Assembly (NCBI GenBank): GCA_008931825.1
Contig: QXVZ01016728.1
Location: 1-26,175, forward strand
Origin: Phallusia fumigata
Lineage: Eukaryota; Chordata; Ascidiacea; Phlebobranchia; Ascidiidae
Reading direction: 5' to 3'
DNA length: 26,175 nucleotides
The translations under genes were made by a program, and so were the position numbers. Shown piece after piece: positions 13,701-21,600 of the stretch (its first letter is position 1; each line of letters starts with the position of its first letter). The notes below the pieces were generated by a model, which made no database searches, had not been told where the DNA came from, and saw only the letters and a program-made list of their open reading frames with translations.

Positions 13701-14794
13701 TGTTTACAAACATCTAAGTATGATTTTTAAAACTTAATGCATCATATACAGCAAAAACGAGAAAGTTTCGTCGAGCTTATGGGTTCGAAAAAACATTTTT
13801 TACGCGCTAGTTGGAAAGTAAATGCAAATCAAATTCGATTTACGTAGTTTTGACTCAATTGCTGCGTGTAAAAAATACCTAAACCCATAGCGCAAAGCCA
13901 CAGGGGAGTCTAATTCCTAGTAACGACATTGCAGGAATTGGAAACACGTTGGAAACTTATTTTATAACGTCTGGGGACCCTATAAACGTGACACTGCAAA
14001 CTATCATGTTGCCTAATTCCAGTTTCTAGGCTATTTACCTATGAGTCATGGTTAGCTTGGTTAGGGCCGTGCCGGAGTTGGCAGTCATCGCAATAACGTG
14101 ACATACCCATTATACCAAAAAATGTATGGTGATTACACACAGTTCGTCATTTCAGATTTACCAGTGTGAAAGTGTACACCAAGGTCAAATCATGGAGCGA
14201 TTACCCGATACAGCCTAGTGAATCTGCTATGAAAAGGTAAAAGTCAATGCTTTCAAAGCTTTACGCCTTACTNCTGCGTGTAAAAAATACCTAAACCCAT
14301 AGCGCAAAGCCACAGGGGAGTCTAATTCCTAGTAACGACATTGCAGGAATTGGAAACACGTTGGAAACTTATTTTATAACGTCTGGGGACCCTATAAACG
14401 TGACACTGCAAACTATCATGTTGCCTAATTCCAGTTTCTAGGCTATTTACCTATGAGTCATGGTTAGCTTGGTTAGGGCCGTGCCGGAGTTGGCAGTCAC
14501 CGCAAAAACGTGACATACCTATTTACCACCACAAAAGTGTATGGTGATTACACACAGTTCGTCATTTCAGATTTACCAGTGTGAAAGTGTACACCAAGGT
14601 CAAATCATGGAGCGATTACCCGATACAGCCTAGTGAATCTGCTATGAAAAGGTAAAAGTCAATGCTTTCAAAGCTTTACGCCTTACTCGACCATACATGA
14701 GTGGTGTGGGTTCTGCTAAAACACGCAAATGATATTCTTACTTTACAGCATGATAAAGAACATGCGGTTGATGGAAGAAGCTGAATCAAAGTAA
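1711..14794 (+). CDS. 27-exon gene: secreted tandem H-type lectin protein with short collagen run and helical region
   Basis: Reconstructed exons: 1711-1792, 2208-2362, 2443-2554, 2731-2857, 3250-3386, 4104-4263, 4720-4885, 5448-5606, 5998-6274, 6464-6638, 7139-7313, 7679-7879, 8315-8476, 8771-8813, 8971-9173, 9626-9724, 10066-10142, 10215-10380, 10585-10683, 10861-10982, 11215-11338, 11564-11719, 12178-12353, 12842-13031, 13271-13437, 14571-14651, 14749-14794. All introns are GT..AG and every exon phase matches the next, giving 3837 coding bases (1278 residues plus stop). The start is the ATG before a signal peptide; the stop is TAA at 14792. Architecture: signal peptide (about 1-24), two H-type lectin domains (about 45-113 and 130-198), beta-rich region (205-313), Cys-rich region (about 459-549), five Gly-X-Y triplets (551-566), helical region (about 640-1050) and a beta-rich C-terminus. 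H-type lectins bind GalNAc-type glycans, so a secreted glycan-binding role is inferred. Uncertain points are the donors of exons 9 and 23 and the acceptors of exons 14 and 15. The family of the C-terminal 600 residues is unknown to me. Confidence 0.85.
2208..2554 (+). CDS. Exons 2-3: first H-type lectin domain
   Basis: Exon 2 (2208-2362) and exon 3 (2443-2554) join in phase 0 after FRTQ. The joined domain has hallmarks of the H-type lectin fold of Helix pomatia agglutinin and discoidin C-terminal domains: a strand HVDFKTFPNAF, then VPTVYTWVRNG, then the very typical VTTTGFDVTV, and a closing aromatic strand WDWSPSLEWDAVV. In the family this is a six-stranded beta sandwich that trimerises and binds GalNAc. 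Which sugar-binding residues are kept cannot be judged safely by eye. Exon 3 ends at a weak donor (gtcggt), but the phase fits exon 4. Confidence 0.8.
2731..3386 (+). CDS. Exons 4-5: second H-type lectin domain
   Basis: Exon 4 (2731-2857) and exon 5 (3250-3386) encode a second copy of the lectin module: ITFTIPYSYEPGVYAWVRG, then TVSNTDTTGFDVTIRR, then GQYPTVYWTVN. The intron falls at nearly the same place in the domain as in the first copy, suggesting an ancient duplication of a two-exon module. I chose the acceptor ttttag at 3249 rather than ttttcag at 3257, because only the first keeps the phase with exon 4 and it adds a natural TFSA strand before the TTTGF-type motif. Confidence 0.8.
3120..3170 (+). 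repeat. Possible tRNA-derived SINE relic in intron 4
   Basis: Bases 3146-3156 read GGTTCGAATCC, a perfect match to the RNA polymerase III B-box consensus. No clear A box lies at the expected distance upstream and no cloverleaf is evident, so this is at most a decayed tRNA-derived SINE fragment or a chance match. Confidence 0.3.
4104..4885 (+). CDS. Exons 6-7: beta-rich region after the lectin domains
   Basis: Exon 6 (4104-4263) runs from acceptor tttgtag to donor gg|gtaaag. It is required because exon 5 ends in phase 1 while exon 7 (4720-4885) needs phase 2, and exon 6 supplies exactly that change. The text alternates polar and beta-branched residues (for example VWVFTPAITETSTNVFDV and VKVTARKLVSNDGSFVLQ), suggesting beta structure. 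No cysteines are seen. I do not recognise a named domain; it could be a degenerate third beta-sandwich unit. Confidence 0.75.
5448..6638 (+). CDS. Exons 8-10: linker and start of the Cys-rich region
   Basis: Exon 8 (5448-5606) has two Cys (VCQTLDGTKCYY) and the motif VDVYLHWVQGNVNF. Exon 9 starts at 5998 with a Gly- and Asp-rich segment and CDKSCGDLFG. Its end is uncertain: a weak donor at 6137 (gtcgtt) and a strong one at 6275 (gtaagc) are in the same phase and the frame is open to both. I use 6274, which adds 46 residues. Exon 10 (6464-6638) carries SCDIDSNTICRGYEIPRKIY and DWCQFFTRG and ends at ac|gtgaga in phase 2. Its acceptor lies only 20 bases after the n at 6443. Confidence 0.7.
6443..6443. 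other. Assembly join (n) in intron 9
   Basis: A single undetermined base. Unlike the other five n positions, I see no repeat of the flanking sequence on the two sides, so sequence of unknown length may be missing here. Exons 9 and 10 still join in phase across it, so no coding exon need be lost. Confidence 0.6.
7139..7313 (+). CDS. Exon 11: Cys-rich segment and short collagen-like run
   Basis: The exon enters in phase 2 and reads TYGGTGGCGRICHAW, then a hydrophobic cysteine-punctuated stretch LMCIIIICWPEC, then CDGDRGNPGVDGQPGLDG. The last part is five Gly-X-Y triplets (GDR, GNP, GVD, GQP, GLD) with a closing Gly. Five triplets are too short for a stable collagen triple helix alone, but may be a remnant of a longer run or a trimerisation linker. 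Together with exon 10 there are about eleven cysteines in roughly 90 residues, likely forming disulfides in the secreted protein. A second open frame starts at the same acceptor but meets TGA after 15 codons. Confidence 0.75.
7679..8476 (+). CDS. Exons 12-13: start of the charged helical region
   Basis: Exon 12 (7679-7879) and exon 13 (8315-8476) are in phase 0. They encode an acidic, helix-prone sequence, with VELLELIRRHGESLFQRN in exon 12 and MQLRMDMINEGFDYYGHTED, DLDWSYLSTR and SFEDSYNSVMNE in exon 13. Gly, Pro and Cys become scarce, in contrast to the preceding exon. No domain name can be assigned. The tyrosine-rich DYYGH segment with following acidic and aromatic residues would be a good search seed for the family. 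Confidence 0.75.
8593..8776. mobile_element. Fold-back (MITE-like) element in intron 13
   Basis: The ends are imperfect inverted repeats: GGCGTGTTGT at 8593 mirrors the complement of the sequence ending ACAGCACGCC at 8776. An inner perfect 11-base pair of arms, TTTGTAGCCGT (8605-8615) and ACGGCTACAAA (8742-8752), extends as an imperfect palindrome towards the centre. The roughly 184-base size, the terminal inverted repeats and the lack of coding capacity suggest a non-autonomous DNA transposon. I could not identify a clear target-site duplication. Its right end overlaps the acceptor of exon 14. Confidence 0.45.
8771..8813 (+). CDS. Exon 14: 43-base small exon
   Basis: Exon 13 ends in phase 0 and exon 15 needs phase 1, so a linking exon is required. 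The stretch after aaaacag at 8770, reading HASVSSAVDFKMTY plus one base before donor gtaaat, does exactly this. An alternative acceptor ctatag at 8659 keeps the same frame and would add 37 residues, entirely encoded by the fold-back element. I prefer the short form because its protein continues the helical pattern of both neighbours. The acceptor has a poor pyrimidine tract. Confidence 0.6.
8971..10683 (+). CDS. Exons 15-19: helical core with hydrophobic glycine-rich segment
   Basis: Exon 15 (8971-9173; acceptor could be 8976) encodes an amphipathic helix with coiled-coil character: DRELANNEAELKSAKNLYSK and KSLRQLERTMKSEMLQ. Exon 16 (9626-9724) gives a distinct hydrophobic, glycine-rich stretch, GVPALIGGIAGFVQGLVFL, about 19 residues and long enough to enter a membrane. 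Exon 17 (10066-10142), exon 18 (10215-10380) and exon 19 (10585-10683) return to acidic helical sequence. Exon 17 has a CPVPTIKEAS segment and exon 18 a very acidic MDPDDLDFSNID loop. All junctions are in phase. A stalk with a buried or membrane-active hairpin is an inference from the pattern only. Confidence 0.75.
9261..9430 (+). repeat. tRNA-derived SINE in intron 15
   Basis: Bases 9264-9276 (cggtcagtagagc) resemble an RNA polymerase III A box. Bases 9304-9314 (agttcgaacct) resemble a B box at about the right spacing. A non-tRNA body follows, containing gggacgcacaggcctcttccg. This layout is typical of a tRNA-derived SINE inserted in an intron. The 3' end is placed only roughly. A similar body motif (ggacgcaacaggaggctt, read on the minus strand) occurs in the element at 15900-16110. 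Confidence 0.6.
9914..10134. repeat. Exact 110-base duplication across an n (contig overlap)
   Basis: Bases 9914-10023 are repeated without difference at 10025-10134, with n at 10024 between. The copies hold the acceptor and most of exon 17. Only the second copy continues into the exon end (gaacg|gtaaac), so I use 10066-10142. The arrangement is that of two contig ends that overlap but were not merged. Confidence 0.85.
10861..11719 (+). CDS. Exons 20-22: helical region, continued
   Basis: Exon 20 (10861-10982) is Ala-rich and helical (ETQATVDAAAESAQSSIAVE). Exon 21 (11215-11338) carries LYQNQENLIMRALYELSKAY followed by an aromatic turn FSCLWNFNALDRY. Exon 22 (11564-11719) has LGQLEGIFELQLIRQQLEDE and ends with the motif NGYWEFNN. 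Exon 21 ends at a weak donor (gaa|gttcgt), but phase 0 matches exon 22. This is the last part of the predicted long helical domain. Confidence 0.75.
12178..13437 (+). CDS. Exons 23-25: beta-rich C-terminal domain
   Basis: Exon 23 (12178-12353) encodes strands such as GQVSVKITVDPNDVS and RLVSFYVEFGG and a close cysteine pair CESC. I place its donor at ac|gtactt (12354). A competing phase-compatible donor at about 12402 (tt|gtaaaa) would add a short hydrophobic tail; the first gives a smoother strand into exon 24. Exon 24 (12842-13031) has IYTKVAHMGDSNFVVPLADG. Exon 25 (13271-13437) is cysteine-containing (FCEDSSDFFGPKPCKSPYAT, PCSLDP, NCQDLDF). The alternating pattern suggests a beta sandwich, possibly ligand-binding. 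No family is recognised. Confidence 0.7.
13862..14687. repeat. About 410-base allelic duplication across an n
   Basis: Bases 13862-14272 recur at 14274-14687 with n at 14273. The copies differ by a few substitutions and a small length change (411 against 414 bases), concentrated just upstream of the tatggtgattacacacag segment. Both copies contain the whole of exon 26 unchanged (14156-14236 and 14571-14651). Two diverged haplotypes left unmerged at a contig join explain this better than a true exon duplication. Confidence 0.8.
14571..14794 (+). CDS. Exons 26-27: C-terminus of the lectin gene
   Basis: Exon 26 (14571-14651) encodes FTSVKVYTKVKSWSDYPIQP and ends in phase 2. Exon 27 (14749-14794) supplies SMIKNMRLMEEAESK and the TAA stop at 14792-14794. 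The allelic copy of exon 26 at 14156-14236 is treated as an assembly duplicate. If it were real, tandem inclusion would keep the frame, because the exon is 81 bases long with matching phases. Confidence 0.8.
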
Positions 14795-14850
14795 TGGAGA
14801 TCCGACTTACACTTAATGTGTCTGTCTAATCCAAAGTAATTGTTGATGAC

Positions 14851-14856
14851 AATAAA
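14851..14856 (+). terminator. Poly(A) signal of the lectin gene
   Basis: AATAAA lies 57 bases after the TAA stop, the first such hexamer downstream and at a usual distance for a short 3' UTR. Confidence 0.7.
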
Positions 14857-14879
14857 ATTGGAGCAAATCTTATCAGCTT

Positions 14880-14885
14880 TTTATT
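14880..14885 (-). terminator. Possible minus-strand poly(A) signal
   Basis: The plus strand reads TTTATT, giving AATAAA on the minus strand about 170 bases beyond the stop of the minus-strand frame at 15056-15541. If used, transcripts from the two strands would converge and nearly abut here. Confidence 0.35.
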
Positions 14886-15055
14886 TCCGGGAAGTTTCAT
14901 TTTAGGAAGGGAAGAGATAGCGATATAAAAATGTTACATAAGTTTTTAATCACGCAAATTCTCTGTCAATCCTGGTCTTGGTGATATTAAAATCTCTATA
15001 AATTTTGCTTTAAAACACCACAAAACAACAGAAAATATGTGGATTAGCAGATAAG

Positions 15056-15541
15056 CTATTGTAAATGTTTAGAAATAAAATGAGCAACGGCCCCAAAGCT
15101 GGCAGCTTGTACGTGATCAAGTTTGCTTTGGTTTTCATGCAATACAATACTGTTTATGGGAAAAGTTGCAACTGCCATTACGTAGTTCTCAAACTTTTTG
15201 CAACAGTGAACCACTCTGTTGCCACTGCTGATCGTCACAAAGCTTTTAATTCGGACTTCTCTTTGTGGGCTACGCATGAATGGTTTTGGTTTGGATGATT
15301 TGGCATGTAATGTAACTAGGTGGTAATTTAAATATTTAAACAAGTCTACCGTTGGTTTACCGTCTGGTTCTTGAATGTATTTTTCACCACACGAAAGCCT
15401 TACTAGGGAGATGTGTGGCTGTGTATACTTTAATGCCAATAAAGCTAAGATCCGCGGACAGAAAAAAGGCTGTCGCGTGTGAGGCAAAAAAATGTTGACG
15501 CACACTGTCTCTCTGAGTGGTGTTACAGATTCATTTGCCAT
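15056..15541 (-). CDS. Candidate single-exon gene, 161 residues, unknown function
   Basis: An uninterrupted frame runs from ATG at 15541 to TAG at 15056. By my rough estimate from the base composition, a frame this long is expected well under once by chance in a window of this size. The product is basic with scattered Cys and no evident signal peptide; motifs such as RLSCGEKYIQEPDGKPTVDL and NRVVHCCKKFENYVM look protein-like. No domain is recognised. Its start lies 63 bases from the ATG of the downstream plus-strand gene (head to head), and a minus-strand AATAAA follows at 14885. It could also be the last exon of a spliced gene, or a chance frame. Confidence 0.4.
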   Translation of the reverse strand: MANESVTPLRETVCVNIFLPHTRQPFFCPRILALLALKYTQPHISLVRLSCGEKYIQEPDGKPTVDLFKYLNYHLVTLHAKSSKPKPFMRSPQREVRIKSFVTISSGNRVVHCCKKFENYVMAVATFPINSIVLHENQSKLDHVQAASFGAVAHFISKHLQ

Positions 15542-15604
15542 TTACAGTTCAAAACGAGACAGGTTGTTATACTTGCTTTATCGTATATTTGACAGAAAAG
15601 AACG

Positions 15605-15693
15605 ATGAAGGGGTCAGTTTGTGGCCGAGTGGTTCTATGTTTATTTGTTGTTTGCTTTATCTTGTCGACAGTTTCCGCAGCAAGAAGACGAAG
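15605..15693 (+). CDS. Peptide gene exon 1: signal peptide
   Basis: ATG at 15605 is preceded by aaaagaacg, with A at -3. Residues 1-8 include two basic residues (MKGSVCGR), a strong hydrophobic core follows (VVLCLFVVCFIL), and then STVSA as a likely signal peptidase site. The exon ends AARRR plus two bases at the donor ag|gtaaac, phase 2. No other part of the region 14857-17000 has so clear a signal peptide. Confidence 0.7.
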
Positions 15694-18600
15694 GTAAACA
15701 TTAAAACAGATGACCTAAATACTACATTTTTTACAAAGTCTAGAGGCGAAAACGCGACTGAATTTTTTCGAGTCAGAGCTTACTTTCGCATAATGTCCTC
15801 GTGAATACAGTCAGTCAGTCAGTTGGCCCATTGTTAGACCGACTAATTTGAAAGGCTGCCTTAGTAAACAGTTCTTCGTTTATGCACTGTAGGCTCTGTG
15901 TGCTGAAGCGTTTAACGGTGTTGGTTTTCAAGCGATGGCCCTTTAGAACATCTTAAGCCTCCTGTTGCGTCCAATTTACCCCACAAACGGCCTTCAGCAT
16001 GGGCTAAAGACATGCCTGAGTCAACCCGACACAATGCTAAGAGAGGTACTCGAACTCGAATGTCTGGGAATGCGAAATGTGCTTTTCCAATAAGCCATGC
16101 CGTTCCGCGAAGAATGAATATCTGCGGGTAGAAAATTGCTGATACCCGAGAAAGTCAAAATCTCATTCCTAAAGAATAATTAACTTCTCAGTTATTGTGC
16201 ACAGTAGTTCAAACACTAGTGCTTTTAATTGCATTGGTTGCCACCAAATTGTTGACAGTGCACACAGAATCCAAACTTAGCCATGATTGTTTTCCAAAGT
16301 GATTGGTTCTGCACTTGTATTATGATATTTGCCTTTTGTCATTGTCCCTTGGGAAATGTGGTACTTTACAAGCCATTTATTGCCCTGCGGTATATGGCTG
16401 GGAATAAAAATGTTACCTTTTCCGCGGACTAGGGTTTGTGGCGTAATAAGTAACTTGTCAATGCGGCCCTTTGTTTTCTGGGGTATGCAAGTCCTGTGTT
16501 GTTTGACAAAGCTGGAACAAATGTAGTTCTAAGAAAAAGTGCTCCATTGACATACAAAACATGTAAAACTATGTGTTTTTCGCGATGAAATTAGTAGTAA
16601 GAATAATGATAACCTCTTCTAATTAAAGGAAATCTCAAAAGAGTTTCAATAAAGTTTCATTGGTGCCGTTGTATGGGGGCGATTGTCATTTGAAAAGTCC
16701 TTTCAGGGACTGGTAAAACTCTCTTGAAACAAGTTTAAACCGGCGCTGACCAGTTTTGCGTGATATGATTTCTATTTTTCAATTTAACCTTGCTTTTTTA
16801 GATGTTATTACACCATATGCAGAAAATGTCGTCTCTATTTGCATGGGAGATATACCCGCAGTTTAAACGAAGACGAACAACTGGAATCGATTGCCGGCAA
16901 GTAGCACTTTATTACCTTGAATATCACTTCATTACTTCGATTACACACCTGCTACACCACGGCAGACGCCAGCCGATTTCGCTTGTGGTGCAGTTTGATG
17001 GGACGCGTCAATATTTGATGCAGGGATATTGCCAAACTTGTTTGTTTTGTGCCCACAGGGTAAGGCTTAACCGTGGGCCGTTACAAGCGGTTTACGACTG
17101 CCGTGTTTAACAAAAACAAGCGTTCATACACTTAAGGTTTTTGAAATTACTATTTCATCTTTAAGACTTGATCGTAATTTTTCTTAGCGGAGGAATTTAA
17201 ATGTCAAATATCGACCAAATAATGCGTTGTTATCATTAACATGGTTAAAGCCAACCTTGCCTGGGCGTTATATACGAAAATCCATTGTACCAAAATACAA
17301 TCACTTCCGGAAAAAGTTATTGTTAGGTCATTTCCGACCATTGAATATGGGGTAAATTTATGTTTTTGAATTGAAATTTTGCATTCAACTTGAAAGGGGA
17401 ACCATGTTTTTGCAATGTACCGCTCCGAAAGATTGTCATGTGTCGCAGTTAAAGAGCGACTGGCAGACCAACAGTAGACAGTTGCACTTCTCAATTAGAT
17501 TAGCACGGGCCTTGTCAGTCACAAAGGAAACCAACATTAGCTGCACAGTTTCACACACATTGACGTGTAGGCGTCGATCGTGGCAGATAACAACTTTTGC
17601 ACAGACGCAGACATTCCACCACGACGGAAGACGTTACCGCAACACTTTTGCAACAAAACTTTCTATGTTTTAAAACCGCCACTTGTTACGTGATGTTTGG
17701 CACGAAAACGCATCTTTTTCCACCCTTTTTTATTGGTTTCAATGTCATGTTGCTCAAAGATAGTTTTAATTTTTGGAAAAATCAGTGGTCGCCGACAAAC
17801 TATTGGTTATTTATCCAAAAGTCATTTCATTGATGGTTGGTGATTTTTATTCGATACACGTTTGATACGTTGTGTATTAACTCATACATGTTCATTTAGG
17901 GCCGCAAATTATTTAAAAAATTTATAAATGAGGATGTAAAAAGACCATGCCCGTAATCATTATCACAAGCAATATAAGTTAATTGCAGTAAGGAAAGTTA
18001 GGAGGGTTTTTTCCAAGTGCTAGTTAACTGTCTAGCAACGTCTTTACATGTTTTTTATTCCCAATGGTTTTGGGTTTTCTGCTTGGCAACGTGAAGATGT
18101 CAGTTATATAACAGCTTGGGCGCCTCAATAAACAGATAAAGTTCATTGGTGACCCAAAGGATATAAAAAATTGACATTGAACCGATTTTAACCAGAGAAG
18201 AACAAAGAGCTTGTTTCATAAGCCTTGCCCAAACTGATCATTCGTTCTTACAGCTTCCGTTTGTTAAGTGCACAGTCGTATTTCGACCCCTTTGGCGCCA
18301 AGAAAAAGGTTAAGAGTCCCTCTGGCGCTCAGGCAGGAGCTTTATTGAAAAGAAATGGTTTTCACAAAAAATCTTATTTTTTACAATTGTATACGATTAA
18401 AAGTAAGTAGCATTGTATAGTTTTTTTTAACCAGCCAACTTAGGCCCACGGTATCTCAAAAAAGAAAGCTAAAAGCGTTATATTTCCCAAATCAATAGTT
18501 TTAACAGTAGTTTAGGATTTTGCATACTTGCTCAATGGTGCTTACATTAGTTTTAAGCATCATGTTTTTCACTGAAACTTTGTTATTACTTGTTTCTTTG

Positions 18601-21600
18601 CACTGTAACGTTGTGATCTGCACAATAATGTACCCAAATTCAAAGTCGGTAACTGTACATACGACTTGGGCTAAAACTCAAGTGTTTGATGTCTAAAACA
18701 ATCAAAAATAACAAAAAATGCATCATAACCTTGAACATTATGCCAACACTGTGAAACAAAATTCATTCAACTTTTTTTGACAAGTATGCCAGGATAAGGG
18801 AAGTCAACCCCTGACAGCAGAATTTATCTTGCGCAATATAAAGTGCCCAAAACGTTTGTACCAGCTTTCCCAGGGCAACATGTCTTTTTGTGTGACCGCT
18901 GTAATCCCGAAAATTCCGAATAGCGCAGCCAAAAGTATGCTAATAGCAGACTGCGCAGCTTAAACGGAGACGACTGCGTTTCTTTGGAAGCTGTCGGATC
19001 ACAGCATTTGATGGCTGACTTAATCATAGGTTCCAGCTGAGTTTGCGACGTTGGTTGGGCCGCACTNTAAAGTGCCCAAAACGTTTGTACCAGCTTTCCC
19101 AGGGCAACATGTCTTTTTGTGTGACCGCTGTAATCCCGAAAATTCCGAATAGCGCAGCCAAAAGTATGCTAATAGCAGACTGCGCAGCTTAAACGGAGAC
19201 GACTGCGTTTCTTTGGAAGCTGTCGGATCACAGCATTTGATGGCTGACTTAATCATAGGTTCCAGCTGAGTTTGCGACGTTGGTTGGGCCGCACTTGGTG
19301 CGTTGCGTAAATGTCCAATGGTTTTGACACTGATCAGACTCAACTTACCTCGCGGTCGTGAAAATCCACTCCAATATTGGTTTTGCAACAGACTTGAGCG
19401 CTGTTTAGTCGGAACTCTTAATCATCTGTCTAATAGTGTAACCATCTAATGCTCAAAACATTTCAAATACTTNAATCCACTCCAATATTGGTTTTGCAAC
19501 AGATATGGGCGCTGTTTAGTTGGAACTCGTAATCATCTGTCTAATAATGTTACCGTCTAATGCTCAAAACATTTCACTTTGTTCAAATACTTCACGTCAT
19601 TACAAATGCAAAATACAAAAAAGTACTTGTATTTTACAAAACTCTTATTGGATAGGTTATGACCAATTGTTTGTTTGCATTGTCCATAATATTACGTTTA
19701 CAGCTACTGTATTTTCAAACAAGACTAAAAGTTAAATGTCGATAATCGGCTGGGGAAGTCAGCCTTATCATGTAGTTTCGTTTCAAATGGCAAAGGTTGT
19801 GTTAGGGAGCGGGGCTTTAGTTACAAGTTTTTGATTTATTGTCCAAAAACAACACAGCACAAGCTGCTTTCGCGCTGGTTTCCTCATAGAGTCAATCGTA
19901 ATTTCTGGGTTTGTTTGGTCAATATTTCCCGTCCCGTGCTCTGCTACCCTCGGTTCCCCTCCAGTAAAGGCTTTTTATCAACCGTTTCACCTCGTGATTT
20001 TCGATCACATTAATTTAAAGATCAATTTTTAGCATAAAAAATGGGTATTTATCCATCGTTGCATTGTTAATGGCATAACTGACGCTTGCAGGCAATTCTG
20101 TAAAGAGTAATTTACGAGAATTTACGAGATATACTTTTACTAATTTGTTAGGCAACTAACTCCATTCGTGTTTTGTCGAGTGTGGAAGTATTTTTTACTC
20201 CCAATCGTGACGAAATTTTGACCTGTCTGATATTAGACTTTTTGCAATAATCTGGGCAAATTGAGCTAAACTATTGGATACAATGGCAGACACATTTTAT
20301 GTGCGCAAGAAATGCTGCAGAATGTCGAAATGTTCAAATCAGGCCCAAACCAAGTAGGCGTTTTTTTTCTGTGTTCGATCAATAACACGCTCGGGACAAG
20401 CTTTGCGGCAACCCTAAGCAAATAAACCCTTCCCCTGAGTTCGGTAACTAAATCAACAGCTGAAACTGGTACGCACAAGAAAACTCCTCATTTAATTTGT
20501 CGCTGGCAGTTTACGAAAATCAAAAATTGCGCTAAACGTGAATATGAACTTTAATTTGGGCTCTTTCAAATACTACTGTACTTAAATGTTGGATTGCTTT
20601 TACAAATTCAGGCGCACAGAGTGAGAGAACGCAACTAGAATCGTTTTCTTGTCATCAAATCTACAGTGGGAAATGATACACAAATTTAAACAGTTCTTTC
20701 TGCAGGTTTATAGCTAACGATTTTTTAGTTATTAAAATACTAAAAGCAAAACTGTTAGGCGCTGTTGAAACTCTGTATATTGTTCGTTTATTATAGATGA
20801 TACTTCACGTCTTTGGCCCAACGCCAATCTACCATTCCCTGGGGAAAGCGACGACTCAGCACTAAAGATTCACGAAAACAGTGACATACCAGACTTCAAA
20901 AAAGGATTAACTACGAAAGATGCGGAGGCGTACGAAAATCAAATGATTTCACAAATGGAGAAACTCGCTTTTAACGGCAAATTTCCGGATCCCAATGTGT
21001 CACACCATGTACAGAAGAGGTCGACGTACAGTCATTTGCGGAGATGCTACTATCTGATCAAAACGCCCTGCTGCAAACGCTCTGGTCCATCGGTATTCAT
21101 CGGGTACCACGTCAAACCGTGATCAGCTCAACCGCAGCCAAACCAATGTTCCCTTAAACATCGCGTAACTATTTATAACAGTCCATTTTCCAAGGGCGAA
21201 AACTTAAAAACTATGTGTTGAACCACGGTTCTTTAATTTTTGTTCCTGTTTAAAGCCTATATGTACAGAGTATTGAATGTTTTCGACGCCTCCGTCATGT
21301 TATTTATGTGATATTTTTGACAAGGGCCTGGACATATTCTTGTGTGATTATGTGCACTAAAGTGTTGAGCCATTCACATACACTTGTTTGTTCTTCCACC
21401 GGCCTTGTGCTTCTTAGAACCANTTACGAGATATACTTTTACTAATTTGTTAGACAACCAACTCCATTCATGTTTTGTCGAGTGTGGAAGTATTTTTTAC
21501 TCCCAATCGTGTCGGAATTTTGACCTGTCTGATATTAGACTTTTTGCAATAATCTGGGCAAATTGAGCTAAACTATTGGATACAATGGCAAATACATTTC

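Noticed and set aside
18824..19388. Minus-strand frame of about 110-120 codons with a gag|gtaagt donor-like site
   Set aside because: It is lengthened artificially by the contig duplication at 19067, and the rest has no matching acceptor or domain.
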